Assembly (NCBI GenBank): GCA_947564305.1
Contig: CANOBT010000051.1
Span: forward strand, 1 to 34,188
Source: an uncultured Lachnospiraceae bacterium
Lineage (GTDB): Bacteria > Bacillota_A > Clostridia > Lachnospirales > Lachnospiraceae
DNA length: 34,188 bases
Reading direction: 5' to 3'
Positions 9,075 to 17,486 of the stretch are shown one piece after another (positions within the stretch are counted from its first letter, which is position 1; every line of letters begins with the position of its first letter). The position numbers and the translations under genes are program-made. The notes below the pieces were generated by a model that worked only from the letters and a program-made list of their open reading frames with translations, had not been told where the DNA came from and searched no databases.

Positions 9075-9769
9075 AGTACCTCTCTTTTGAAGAATGATAA
9101 TAGTTTCTGCATGAACTCCGATTGTTTCCGCCTTGATATTAAGATTCGGTCCCCATTCGAAAGGACTGCCGTCCCGTTCTCCCGCCCCACAACAGAGCTT
9201 ATATTGATAACATAGCTTCTATGGCACCGAAAGAAACGCTCGTCTAATTCTTTCTCTAGCATATCCAGAGTTCCTGGATAATCATAAGTATCCCGTTGTG
9301 TATGAATCCAAACCTGATGATTAAATACCTCACAGTATAAAATATCCTGTATACGGATAATCTGTGTTTTTCCTGCTCTTGCCAGTGCTAATACCTTGCT
9401 GTCTGACTGTTTTGAGCGGCCGACCGCCCTGTCCAACGCCAAATTAAGACGTTCCTCTGTAACCGGTTTAAGCAGATAATGGACGGCATCGACATCAAAT
9501 GCCTCCAAAGCATATTCCCCATAAGAAGTGATAAAAATAATACTGCTTTTAGGAGAAAGATGCTTTGCCGCTTCAATCCCATTTATGCCTGGGAGCACCA
9601 TATCTAGAAGGACGATATCAAACTCTGTTTTTTCTTTTAACAAATCTTCACCGGATACATACATCTTTATATTAGCCACCAATTGTTTCTGCTCTATATA
9701 TTCCTCTACCTTTTTATGCAATTTTTCTAATATATATTTCTCATCCTCACAGATAGCGATTGTAAACAT
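9071..9769 (-). CDS. LytTR-family response regulator (AgrA-like)
   Basis: This is a 232-residue regulator. The receiver domain spans residues 1-120, with acidic 'CEDE' at the start, phospho-Asp in 'IVLLDMVLP' near 57, and the conserved Lys in 'YLLKPV'. A LytTR DNA-binding domain spans about 130-230 ('QDILYCEVFNHQVWIHT', 'FFRCHRSYVINISSV', 'LISRRKQSEF'). It is first in its operon and overlaps the kinase by 4 bp. LytTR proteins bind paired direct repeats spaced about 21 bp apart. I searched the 215 bp in front of this gene and did not find a convincing pair with that spacing. Confidence 0.92.
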   Translation of the reverse strand: MFTIAICEDEKYILEKLHKKVEEYIEQKQLVANIKMYVSGEDLLKEKTEFDIVLLDMVLPGINGIEAAKHLSPKSSIIFITSYGEYALEAFDVDAVHYLLKPVTEERLNLALDRAVGRSKQSDSKVLALARAGKTQIIRIQDILYCEVFNHQVWIHTQRDTYDYPGTLDMLEKELDERFFRCHRSYVINISSVVGRENGTAVLSNGDRILISRRKQSEFMQKLLSFFKREVL

Positions 9770-9835
9770 CCTGTTTTCCCTTTCCTTTTATCATGAACCA
9801 ACTTTTTCAGTACTCGAAGAACTGCACTATATTTC

Positions 9836-9864
9836 AAAGTATCATTATTCTCCCGCTAAATCAA
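9836..9864 (-). promoter_or_regulatory. Possible promoter for the first LytTR/GHKL operon
   Basis: On the minus strand TTGATT (9859-9864), a 17-bp spacer and TACTTT (9836-9841) precede the regulator start by about 65 bp. Both boxes are imperfect. Confidence 0.3.
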
Positions 9865-9918
9865 GACATTATTCATCGTAAATTTAATAAGTCTCTTGAA
9901 CGTAAGCATTAAAAATAC

Positions 9919-9947
9919 TTGTATCTTTCTTTCAACCGACTTATACT
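9919..9947 (+). promoter_or_regulatory. Promoter for the AAA-ATPase/nuclease gene
   Basis: TTGTAT (9919-9924), a 17-bp spacer and TATACT (9942-9947) lie 37 bp before the start codon. A strong AAGGAGGG ribosome site follows at 9970-9977. This makes the gene an independent transcript, divergent from the LytTR operon. Confidence 0.55.
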
Positions 9948-9984
9948 ATAAATACATCCGTCAAGCAGAAAGGAGGGCTGTATC

Positions 9985-11562
9985 ATGGGAAAGTATCTAA
10001 ATCCTGGTAATGCCGGTTTTCAATCTATCGTAAAGGAAGAGTATATTGATAAAACTGAACTGATTGATTATATCAACCATACATTAGGAACTAAACGAAA
10101 GCTAACTTGTGTCAGTCGTCCTAGAAGATTTGGGAAATCCTTTGCAGCTCAGATGTTATGCGCATATTATGATATAAGCTGTAATTCCGAAAGCCTCTTT
10201 TGCAATATGAATATTGCTTCAAAGTCTTCTTATTACACACACTTGAATCAATATCATATTTTATATCTGGATATTACATGGTTTATTTCAACCTCAACTG
10301 ACATCACGGATACGGTAAAAAATTTACAAAAAGCAGTACTCAAAGAATTAAAAACATTTTATCCTGATACATTTGAGGAAGATGAGCAGGCCCTTCCTGT
10401 TGCCCTCGCTGATGTCAATGCAAAATCGGATATAAAATTCATTGTTATCATTGACGAATGGGATGCATTGTTTAGAGAAGCAAGAGAGAATAAGCCCTTA
10501 CAGGAAGAATATGTACAACTTCTGCGCGGACTGTTCCGAAGCAGCATGACCGATAAAATGATTGAAGCTGCCTATATGACAGGGATTCTTCCCATAAAAA
10601 AATACGGAAATCAATCTGCGTTGAGTGATTTTTATGAATTTACAATGGTTGACCCTTCACCCTTGGAAAAATATGTTGGGTTTACAGAAGATGAAGTCCA
10701 CAGCCTGTGCCAACGTTCAAATTTGGATTTCCACGAAGTTCAGCACTGGTATGACGGATATATTTTGGGAAGCAATCTCCATATATACAGTCCAAAGTCG
10801 GTATTAGATGCCATAAACAGACGGCGTATCGGAAGTTATTGGACTCAGACAGAAACATATGAATCATTAAAGACTTATATCACTATGAATTTTGATGGAT
10901 TGAAAGATATAATCCTTTCTATGCTTGGCGGCGCAAAATGTGAACTAGATACCAACACCTTTCAAAATGATATGACCACCTTTCACAGTAAAGACGATGT
11001 TCTCACTCTGTTGATACATCTGGGATATCTGGCTTATGAGGCATCCACTAATCGCGTATTTATTCCGAATCAGGAAGTAAAAGAGGAATTTTTACGTGCT
11101 ATAAAAAACACGGACAGTCCGGAACTTATAAAGGTGATACAACAATCCGAGCAGATATTAGAAGCCACATTGCATATGGATGGTGACACCGTTGCCCGAA
11201 TGCTGGATGAAATCCATACCACAAGTTCATCTCCTCTATTTTATAACAACGAGCACTCACTTCGTTCAGTCATTCAATTGGCCTACATCAGCCGGGTAAA
11301 GGATTATCTGGAATTTCAAGAGCTTCCAAGCGGAAAAGGCTACGCAGATATCATATATCTGCCCAAACGTGGTTCTGGAAAACCTTTGCTTCTTATTGAA
11401 TTAAAGTGGGATAAGTCTTCTAACGGAGCGATTGCACAAATTAAAGATAGACAGTATATACAGGCCATAGAAGATTTTGGTGGAGATATACTTATGGTTG
11501 GAATTAATTATGAAGCAAAAAATAAGCGCCATTCCTGTATAATAGAAAAATACCAAAAATAA
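9985..11562 (+). CDS. AAA-family ATPase fused to a PD-(D/E)XK nuclease-like domain
   Basis: This is a 525-residue protein of the AAA-ATPase-like/DUF1703 group common in gut Firmicutes and Bacteroidetes. The opening 'FQSIVKEEYIDKTELI' is typical. A P-loop variant 'RPRRFGKS' lies near residue 48 and a Walker B strand 'FIVIIDEWDAL' near 155. The C-terminal domain has the PD-(D/E)XK pattern: Asp in 'GYADIIYLP' (about residue 455), then 'LLIELKW', then a Gln-containing helix 'AIAQIKDRQY'. The biological role of the family is not established; defence or mobile-element links have been suggested. It stands alone between two two-component operons, with its own promoter and terminator. It appears full length and intact. 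Confidence 0.88.
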   Translation: MGKYLNPGNAGFQSIVKEEYIDKTELIDYINHTLGTKRKLTCVSRPRRFGKSFAAQMLCAYYDISCNSESLFCNMNIASKSSYYTHLNQYHILYLDITWFISTSTDITDTVKNLQKAVLKELKTFYPDTFEEDEQALPVALADVNAKSDIKFIVIIDEWDALFREARENKPLQEEYVQLLRGLFRSSMTDKMIEAAYMTGILPIKKYGNQSALSDFYEFTMVDPSPLEKYVGFTEDEVHSLCQRSNLDFHEVQHWYDGYILGSNLHIYSPKSVLDAINRRRIGSYWTQTETYESLKTYITMNFDGLKDIILSMLGGAKCELDTNTFQNDMTTFHSKDDVLTLLIHLGYLAYEASTNRVFIPNQEVKEEFLRAIKNTDSPELIKVIQQSEQILEATLHMDGDTVARMLDEIHTTSSSPLFYNNEHSLRSVIQLAYISRVKDYLEFQELPSGKGYADIIYLPKRGSGKPLLLIELKWDKSSNGAIAQIKDRQYIQAIEDFGGDILMVGINYEAKNKRHSCIIEKYQK

Positions 11563-11574
11563 TTTTATAACGCA

Positions 11575-11620
11575 TTTCATCCCAGACAATATACTTTGAT
11601 TGCCTGGGATGAAACCATTT
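11575..11620 (+). terminator. Hairpin terminator after the AAA-ATPase gene
   Basis: Arms TTTCATCCCAG (11575-11585) and CTGGGATGAAA (11604-11614), plus three inner pairs, are followed by CCATTTTA. It lies between convergent genes and may serve both. Its left arm and loop recur at 15930-15955. Confidence 0.6.
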
Positions 11621-11682
11621 TACCATATTCATATTATGATTTTGAAAATGCATTGACCGAGAATACAAACTTCTCTTTCCCT

Positions 11683-12288
11683 TTACATCGGAAGTGAAGC
11701 CATAGCAAATGCATCCAAACCGCCCTGTTCCTCATCGGATTCTCGCGGGACCTGACTCATACGGGCTTTTGCTTTGCTTATCAGCGCCTCCACTTTGGCG
11801 ATTTCTGATTCATCACACCATCCCTTCGACAATCCGGCTTTACAGTCAGAAAGATCCTTTTGCAGCAGCGCCAGCACCTGCTGAACCTGTGCCTGGTTTT
11901 GTGCCGCCGCAATCTGCCGGAGCCGTTTGCCCTCATTAACGCCAACCTTGCCGCCCTGTTCCTCAGAGACATTCTCCCCTGCTTTCTCTTCTGTATCCGC
12001 GCCAGCCAGTTCCTTCTCTTTCTCCTTGACATCCAAATCAAGCTGTTCCTTCACCATCTCAGCCGCCAACCGCCCTTCCGTTGAAATTTCTATACTGTCT
12101 TCCTTAAGAGCCTGACTATTCCCGGCTGCCTTTTCAGAGAGCTGTATCTCTTCCTCCTGCTCTGATTTCTTCATCTTCTCTATAGATGATACTCCGCCCT
12201 CTTTCTCTGATTTTTTCCAGTTTTTTACGTCAAATACCTTTCCATTCACTTGATTTCCATAGATTTGATTCATTCCCACCGTATACAT
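11683..12288 (-). CDS. Charged, low-complexity protein of unknown function
   Basis: This encodes a 201-residue soluble protein, not recognised beyond similarity in style to uncharacterised Lachnospiraceae proteins. Residues 1-25 are polar ('MNQIYGNQVNGKVF'). Residues 25-120 are very rich in Lys, Glu and Ser and probably disordered. Residues 120-190 form a helical region ('QIAAAQNQAQVQQVLALLQKD', then 'CKAGLSKGWCDESEIAKVEALI'). The end is 'LDAFAMASLPM'. It begins 48 bp after the stop of the GHKL kinase and is probably the third gene of that operon. There is no signal peptide, membrane segment or catalytic motif. Confidence 0.75.
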   Translation of the reverse strand: MYTVGMNQIYGNQVNGKVFDVKNWKKSEKEGGVSSIEKMKKSEQEEEIQLSEKAAGNSQALKEDSIEISTEGRLAAEMVKEQLDLDVKEKEKELAGADTEEKAGENVSEEQGGKVGVNEGKRLRQIAAAQNQAQVQQVLALLQKDLSDCKAGLSKGWCDESEIAKVEALISKAKARMSQVPRESDEEQGGLDAFAMASLPM

Positions 12289-12336
12289 CCTGCAATCCTC
12301 CTATCATCCTGTTTCCAACCCAAGATACAGTTGGGC

Positions 12337-13716
12337 CTATCCTTGCTTTTCCTGCACCATTACTGTAATCTGAAAAACCTGATTTTCCAGACGAATCTCC
12401 ATCTCCCCCATATATTTCCCGACAATCCGGCGCACGTTAGACAAACCGATTCCATGCATAAGAACCTCTGCCTTCTTGGTTGTAACAGGCAAACCATCCT
12501 GTCCCAATATCACCTTTCCTGCAAAAGAATTTTTGACCTCAATCAAGAAAAAATGTCCTTTTCGTTTTCCGGTCAATGAGACAAAGCGCTCCCTCTCTTC
12601 CACTTTTTCACAAGCCTCCAGAGCATTCTGAAGGAGATTTTGAAGTACGATTCCCACATCAAACACATCATAATGACCTGTCTCCGGGTAGTGGAAATCC
12701 ACCTCAAAACGAATGCCGCAGTCCTGGCACTGCTGCCATTTATCATTGATGATCACATCCGTAACCGGGTTTCCTGTCAAAATCTTCCGTTCAAAATCAC
12801 CTATACTTTCGCCTAACCGAGAAATATAGTCTTCCAAACTGTCATACTCTCCGCCCCCGGCCAACCCTTTGATATTCGTCAAATGCCCCCGCATTTCATG
12901 TTTCAATTGACGGATACTGCCGTAAAACTGTTCTGCTTCATGGATTCGCGCTTTCATCGCCTGGGTCTGCTGCCGTTCCACAAAGTAAGCAGTCTGTTCT
13001 TCCTGCAGCACAGCCATTTTCTGTTGGAATACAATCGTCAGATAAGCGCCCGCATAAAACAGCAAAGCCAATACCGGCACACCTGCCAGAAAAACCGGAT
13101 GCCGCTCGTAAAGCTGCAAAAGCTCTCCATCCTGAACCTCATACAACAGGCTGGATATGATCTGCCCAAACATAATCCCGGCCACTGGTACTAAACTCAT
13201 ATAGCACATCTCCGTCCGGCCAAGCGGCAGACACTGTTTTTTCATTCGGTTCCAAAAGGCATAGAGCATGACAGCAAATAAGACAACATGAGATAAAAGG
13301 AGAAGTGAAAGCAACACCACAGTGCGAAAGTAGAGTGCCTCCGGCGGGTCTATCCGATATGACAGTGAATGGTCTCCGATAAAAAACAGGCTTTCTACTA
13401 TCAGGGCACTGCATATTTTCGCCTCCCAGTATAGAAGGCCAAGGAGAGAGGCCAGCTTTTTTTCCAATCCCAGCGCTTTGGAGACTGCCACTATCAGTAC
13501 AATGATAAGCAGGCTGAATGTCCCCTGTGGAGCCGCAGTCCATTCGTAAAGCCGGGAGCCGAAAATGTAAACAGAAAAGACAATCACACATTTTCGCAGC
13601 CAATGACCTTGTTCCATCATAAAAGGACGCAAAAACAATGTCAGACAGATAGCGTACAACAATTCCGCCCCGTCGGAAAAAACCTCATTGAAAATATGAA
13701 ACCCCGCTCCACTCAT
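12337..13716 (-). CDS. AgrC-like sensor histidine kinase with GHKL ATPase
   Basis: This is a 459-residue membrane kinase. The first 230 residues hold about six hydrophobic segments. A coiled coil ('AVLQEEQTAYFVERQQTQAMKA' region) leads to the H box 'IRQLKHEMRGHLTNIKGL' near residue 275. The GHKL domain has 'VLQNLLQNALEACEKV' near 365 and a G box 'GIGLSNVRRIVGKYMG' near 430. Its start overlaps the regulator stop by 4 bp, and a charged protein gene follows 48 bp after its stop. By family it should detect an extracellular peptide or envelope signal. No peptide gene is visible beside it. Confidence 0.9.
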   Translation of the reverse strand: MSGAGFHIFNEVFSDGAELLYAICLTLFLRPFMMEQGHWLRKCVIVFSVYIFGSRLYEWTAAPQGTFSLLIIVLIVAVSKALGLEKKLASLLGLLYWEAKICSALIVESLFFIGDHSLSYRIDPPEALYFRTVVLLSLLLLSHVVLFAVMLYAFWNRMKKQCLPLGRTEMCYMSLVPVAGIMFGQIISSLLYEVQDGELLQLYERHPVFLAGVPVLALLFYAGAYLTIVFQQKMAVLQEEQTAYFVERQQTQAMKARIHEAEQFYGSIRQLKHEMRGHLTNIKGLAGGGEYDSLEDYISRLGESIGDFERKILTGNPVTDVIINDKWQQCQDCGIRFEVDFHYPETGHYDVFDVGIVLQNLLQNALEACEKVEERERFVSLTGKRKGHFFLIEVKNSFAGKVILGQDGLPVTTKKAEVLMHGIGLSNVRRIVGKYMGEMEIRLENQVFQITVMVQEKQG

Positions 13717-14444
13717 AGGCCGGCTCCTTTTTTCAGGAAACGAAAGTATGCTTTTACAAAATCCTGGTATTTATATTTTGAAATCAAAAGTTTTTCCCCG
13801 TTTGTCAATGTTACTTCCGTTTTGCTATACCCATCCACATAGAAAAGGTTGACCAGATATCCCTTATGGATACGGAAAAACTGTTCTTGCAGTTCTAACT
13901 CTAAATCCCGGATTTTAGCGTAATAGGCAGACTCCCCTTCTTTCAAATGCAGCACCACCTTATGATTGCTGCTCTCAATGTAATAAATGTTGTCCCACGG
14001 AACAATTTTCTTTACATTGGCAGATTGGAGCACAAGCGAACGAGCTTTCTGCGTCTTTTTCCTTCCATACATAATCTGCTCTGCCGCACGGGCAAAAACC
14101 TGGGCAAACTTCCCCTCCTCCACCGGCTTCAACAAATATTGGAATGCTCCCACGTCAAAAGCGTCGAACACATACCTTTCATATCCTGTCACAAAAATAA
14201 TAACAGGCTGTTTTAGCAAGTCCCCCTCTCTGATCTTCTTTGCCAATGCCATCCCGTCCAGACCGGTTCCCGAAAGGTTCAGCTCGATATCTAAAAAAAG
14301 CAGGTCCCCCTCCCGCCTGTCTGCAAGACAGTCATCAGCAGAAGCATACTCCACCACCTCGCATGGATAGGGCTGTGCCTGAACCAATGATGCAAGATAG
14401 GCACGTGTGTTTGGTTCATCATCACAAATTGCTGTTCTTATCAT
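13713..14444 (-). CDS. LytTR-family response regulator
   Basis: This is a 243-residue regulator with a receiver (acidic 'CDDE', phospho-Asp in 'LLFLDIEL' near residue 56, Lys in 'LLKPV') and a LytTR domain ('IYYIESSNHKVVLHL', 'FFRIHKGYLVNLFYV', 'LLISKYKYQDFV'). It is the first gene of an operon with the kinase (4-bp overlap) and a charged protein. A clean 9-12-9 bp direct repeat lies 65-94 bp upstream at 14509-14538, which suggests that it controls its own operon. Confidence 0.92.
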   Translation of the reverse strand: MIRTAICDDEPNTRAYLASLVQAQPYPCEVVEYASADDCLADRREGDLLFLDIELNLSGTGLDGMALAKKIREGDLLKQPVIIFVTGYERYVFDAFDVGAFQYLLKPVEEGKFAQVFARAAEQIMYGRKKTQKARSLVLQSANVKKIVPWDNIYYIESSNHKVVLHLKEGESAYYAKIRDLELELQEQFFRIHKGYLVNLFYVDGYSKTEVTLTNGEKLLISKYKYQDFVKAYFRFLKKGAGL

Positions 14445-14480
14445 GTCAATATTCCTCTATGTCTATATATTCATTCGTTC

Positions 14481-14506
14481 AAACAGGCTCTTGAATAAAC
14501 CTGTTT
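14481..14506 (-). promoter_or_regulatory. Small hairpin in the leader of the second LytTR operon
   Basis: AAACAGG (14481-14487) and CCTGTTT (14500-14506) pair around a 12-base loop, between the LytTR-type repeat and the regulator start. There is no T run, so it is not a simple terminator. It may be an operator or a leader structure. Confidence 0.3.
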
Positions 14507-14508
14507 AG

Positions 14509-14538
14509 CGCAACAGGACGTTTTGAGGTCGCAACTGG
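14509..14538 (-). promoter_or_regulatory. LytTR-type direct repeat (predicted regulator binding site)
   Basis: On the minus strand CCAGTTGCG, 12 bp, CCTGTTGCG. The repeats match at 8 of 9 positions with a 21-bp period, the geometry of AgrA-type LytTR targets (S. aureus AgrA uses ACAGTTAAG pairs 12 bp apart). It lies just upstream of the LytTR regulator gene, so autoregulation is the simplest reading. Confidence 0.55.
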
Positions 14539-14596
14539 ACAGTGCCATGAACATCACAGTTTTTATTAACAATTCACTTCCCCCCCAACTCTGTCC

Positions 14597-14624
14597 TTGA
14601 AAAATCATCTATTTATATTATACT
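14597..14624 (+). promoter_or_regulatory. Promoter for the M20 amidohydrolase
   Basis: TTGAAA (14597-14602), a 16-bp spacer and TATACT (14619-14624) lie 22 bp before the start codon, with AAGGAGG at 14633-14639 as ribosome site. The leader is very short. Confidence 0.5.
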
Positions 14625-14646
14625 GAATATACAAGGAGGATTCAAA

Positions 14647-15876
14647 ATGAAATCGAAACAATTATTAGAAGAAGCGGTACAGCTTAAAGAAACACTGATT
14701 TCTGACAGAAGGTACTTGCATTCACATGCCGGAACAGGATTTAATCTGAAAGATACACTTGCATTTGTAAAAAAAGAACTAACCGATATGGGATATGAAC
14801 CTGTTGAGTGCGGGAAAGCAGGCATTGTCGCCTTAGCAGGTAAAAGGAAGGAAGGAAATGTTTTTCTGGTCCGGGCCGATATGGATGCATTGCCAATCAA
14901 AGAAGAATCAGGATTGAACTTTTCTTCTGTGAATGGATGTATGCATGCCTGCGGACACGATCTGCACACTGCCATGCTGTTAGGTGCGGCAAAGCTATTA
15001 AAAATGCACGAAGAAGAAATCAGAGGAACCATAAAACTCATGTTTCAGCCTGCTGAAGAAATATTTGAAGGTTCGCATGATATGATTGAATCCGGCCTGT
15101 TAACAAATCCGAATGTAGACAGCGCATTAATGATCCATGTTATGGCCGGTATGCCCTTTGAAGCCGGCACAGTAGTAGTTTCGGCACCTGGCATCAGTGC
15201 CCCCGCAGCAGATTATTTTGAAATCAGAGTACAGGGAAAAGGCTGTCATGGCTCCATGCCAAATATGGGAGTTGACCCATTGAACGCCGCTGCCCATATT
15301 TTAATTGCACTTCAGGAAATTAATTCCAGAGAATTAGCTTTAGATGAGCGGGCGGTTTTGACGGTGGGAACGATGCATGCCGGAACTGCTGCCAATGCAA
15401 TTCCAGATTTGGCTGTCATGGGGGGAAGTATCCGGACTTATGATGAAGAGGTACGTTCGTTTATAAAAGAAAGAATCGCACAGCTTGCAGTAGGAATTGC
15501 AAAATCCTTCCGCGCAGAGGCAGACATAATCTGGGGAAGTGGATGTCCAACTTTGATAAATGATCAGGAGTTGTCCATCTGCGCAGAAAGATATACAAAA
15601 GAACTATTAGGCGAGAGCAAAGCATTTTCTCTTGCGGAACTGAATGCGATGAACGGCTGTCAAAAGTCCTCCAAAGCGGCAGGCTCGGAAGACTTTGCAT
15701 ATGTCAGCCAGAAAGTACCGTCTATTATGTTAGCATTGGCGGCCGGACAGCCGGAAAAAGGTTATATTTACCCTCAGCATCATCCGATGGTCAAATTTGA
15801 TGAGGACGCTCTTGTAAACGGAAGCGCAGTCTATGCTTACACAGCCATGCGCTGGCTCGAAGAGCATACGGACTAA
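14647..15876 (+). CDS. M20-family amidohydrolase (N-acyl-amino-acid / hippurate hydrolase type)
   Basis: This is a 409-residue metal-dependent hydrolase that cleaves the amide bond of N-acylated amino acids or similar conjugates in the cytoplasm. The motifs are 'RADMDALPIKEE' near residue 80, the metal-binding 'HACGHDLHTAMLLGAA' near 100 with Cys and His ligands, 'FQPAEE' near 137 carrying the catalytic Glu, 'GCHGSMP' in the dimerisation domain near 200, and a late 'GSEDFAYVS' near 345. Length and motif order match the HipO/YxeP/indole-acetyl-amino-acid hydrolase group. Physiological substrate is not readable. It is a single-gene transcript with its own promoter. Confidence 0.93.
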   Translation: MKSKQLLEEAVQLKETLISDRRYLHSHAGTGFNLKDTLAFVKKELTDMGYEPVECGKAGIVALAGKRKEGNVFLVRADMDALPIKEESGLNFSSVNGCMHACGHDLHTAMLLGAAKLLKMHEEEIRGTIKLMFQPAEEIFEGSHDMIESGLLTNPNVDSALMIHVMAGMPFEAGTVVVSAPGISAPAADYFEIRVQGKGCHGSMPNMGVDPLNAAAHILIALQEINSRELALDERAVLTVGTMHAGTAANAIPDLAVMGGSIRTYDEEVRSFIKERIAQLAVGIAKSFRAEADIIWGSGCPTLINDQELSICAERYTKELLGESKAFSLAELNAMNGCQKSSKAAGSEDFAYVSQKVPSIMLALAAGQPEKGYIYPQHHPMVKFDEDALVNGSAVYAYTAMRWLEEHTD

Positions 15877-15929
15877 ACAATATTTTATTTTCCAGGCAAA
15901 AACCATCTGTATAATTGACTGATAGACTT

Positions 15930-15955
15930 ATTTCATCCCAGACAATATATACTTG
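15930..15955. repeat. Partial copy of the 11575 hairpin sequence
   Basis: The segment containing TTTCATCCCAGACAATATA is nearly identical to the left arm and loop of the terminator at 11575-11600, but the right arm is absent. It sits between the amidohydrolase and the stop codon of the reductase. It may be a decayed terminator or a dispersed repeat. Confidence 0.5.
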
Positions 15956-15957
15956 CG

Positions 15958-16950
15958 TCACCCCAATAATATCTTTTCAATCCGCTCCCGCTCTTCCTCA
16001 CTAAACTGCATATTGTTGAGCATCCCGATATTGTCAAGAATCTGGGATGCTCTGGACGCGCCGATCAATACACTAGTGATGTCCCTATCCCGAAGAATCC
16101 ATGCCAGCGCCATCTGAGCCAGACTCTGTCCACGCTCCCCGGCAATTTGATTCAACAGACGTACTTTATTTAACGTTTCTTCGTTAACAGCATCCTCTTT
16201 CAAAAAACGTCCATCTGTCCGGATACGGCTGTCTTCCGGAATCCCGTTCAAATAGCGGTCTGTCAAAAGCCCCTGGGCCAACGGGCAAAAGGTAATGATA
16301 CCAATCCCATTCTTTATAGCATAATCCTTCAAACCATCCTTTTCAATATCACGGACAAACATGGAATATTTTCTCTGGTTGATAATAAAAGGCGTCCCCA
16401 ACTCCCGAAAGAGCGCTGCAATCGCAATGGTCTGCTCCTTATTATAGTTGGAAATACCGATATACAGGGCTTTTCCACTCCTGACAATACCATCTAACGC
16501 TCTGGCAGTCTCTTCTAATGGTGTATTGGGGTCCGGTCTGTGATGATAAAATATATCCACATAGTCGAGTCCCATCCTTCTGAGACTTTGATCCAGGCTG
16601 GCCACCAGATACTTTTTGCTGCCCCAATTTCCATATGGACCAGGCCACATATCATATCCGGCTTTCGTAGAAATAATCAATTCATCCCGGTAACCCCCAA
16701 GACTTTTCTTCAAGATACGCCCGAAGTTCTCCTCCGCTGCTCCTGGAAGCGGGCCATAATTATTTGCCAGATCAAAATGCGTGATCCCATGGTCAAACGC
16801 AGTATGACACATCTCTGTCATATTATCAAAACTGCCGTTTGATCCAAAATTGTGCCATAGTCCCAACGATACTGCCGGCAGAAGCAGGCCGCTTGCCCCG
16901 CAGCGATTGTATTGCATTTCATCATAACGTGATTCTTTAGCTGTATACAT
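15958..16950 (-). CDS. Aldo/keto reductase (YghZ / L-glyceraldehyde-3-phosphate reductase type)
   Basis: This is a 330-residue NADPH-dependent reductase with the (beta/alpha)8 fold. The opening 'MQYNRCGASGLLLPAVSLGLW' is typical. The catalytic tetrad is visible: Asp and Tyr in 'FDLANNYGP' (about residue 57), Lys in 'ISTKAGYD' and His in 'DIFYHHRPDPNTP'. 'GPYGNWGSKKYL' is the signature of the YghZ/MgrA subgroup, which reduces L-glyceraldehyde-3-phosphate and methylglyoxal-like aldehydes. The cofactor region 'SVLIGASRASQI' is intact. The second ATG (16950) is preferred because GGAG (16958-16961) is 7 bases away, versus 4 for the first ATG at 16953. Confidence 0.92.
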   Translation of the reverse strand: MYTAKESRYDEMQYNRCGASGLLLPAVSLGLWHNFGSNGSFDNMTEMCHTAFDHGITHFDLANNYGPLPGAAEENFGRILKKSLGGYRDELIISTKAGYDMWPGPYGNWGSKKYLVASLDQSLRRMGLDYVDIFYHHRPDPNTPLEETARALDGIVRSGKALYIGISNYNKEQTIAIAALFRELGTPFIINQRKYSMFVRDIEKDGLKDYAIKNGIGIITFCPLAQGLLTDRYLNGIPEDSRIRTDGRFLKEDAVNEETLNKVRLLNQIAGERGQSLAQMALAWILRDRDITSVLIGASRASQILDNIGMLNNMQFSEEERERIEKILLG

Positions 16951-17015
16951 CATAAGTCTCCTTAATCATTCTTTCATCCAAAAGTATTTATTGTCTTTAT
17001 TACAAGTACAAAGGA

Positions 17016-17468
17016 TTATCTGTGAATATACATTCTAGACATATCAGGCTCATCATCACCTTGAACCATACACAAAAATTCCCATCCATATCTTTCATAA
17101 AATCCCGTATGGTCAGTGATTAAATAGATTGGCGTTATGCCTTTGGATTTCAAATCATCTACAACCATATTAAGCAGATGTCCTGCAATTCCTTTACAGC
17201 GGTATTCTTTTTCTGTATATACCGCACAGACATTAGGAGTAAGGTCTTTTCTGTCATGGAAGTCATTTTCAATGACTCCCAACCCTCCTATAATTCTGTC
17301 CTCCTCTAAGCAAAGATACCAGCCATACTCCGTTTCACTATTAAGATAGGCTTCCATACACTCAAGATAGGAGCTCTGTGGTACTCCCCATTTACTGTGG
17401 AACCATTTGGCTGCAATATCTTTTAATTGCGGCTTTTCCCTTAAAGATATATATGTGTACTCGCTCAT
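17016..17468 (-). CDS. GNAT-family N-acetyltransferase
   Basis: This encodes a 150-residue acetyltransferase that uses acetyl-CoA to modify an amine on an unknown substrate. The acetyl-CoA loop is in 'YRCKGIAGHLLNMVVDDL' (about residue 87-104), followed by 'PIYLITDHTGFYERYGWEF', the usual GNAT end. The start 'MSEYTYIS' at 17468 is chosen because AGGAG lies 9 bases upstream. A longer frame upstream to 17630 runs through a duplicated remnant of an antitoxin-like gene (see 17487-17690) and is not a natural N-terminus. The gene may have arrived by recombination into that block. Confidence 0.85.
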   Translation of the reverse strand: MSEYTYISLREKPQLKDIAAKWFHSKWGVPQSSYLECMEAYLNSETEYGWYLCLEEDRIIGGLGVIENDFHDRKDLTPNVCAVYTEKEYRCKGIAGHLLNMVVDDLKSKGITPIYLITDHTGFYERYGWEFLCMVQGDDEPDMSRMYIHR

Positions 17469-17486
17469 ATTTTTTCTCCTAATAGA

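Noticed and set aside
9770..9984. LytTR-type repeat before the first two-component operon (two TTACG words)
   Set aside because: Their spacing is 24 bp rather than 21 and the surrounding bases do not match.
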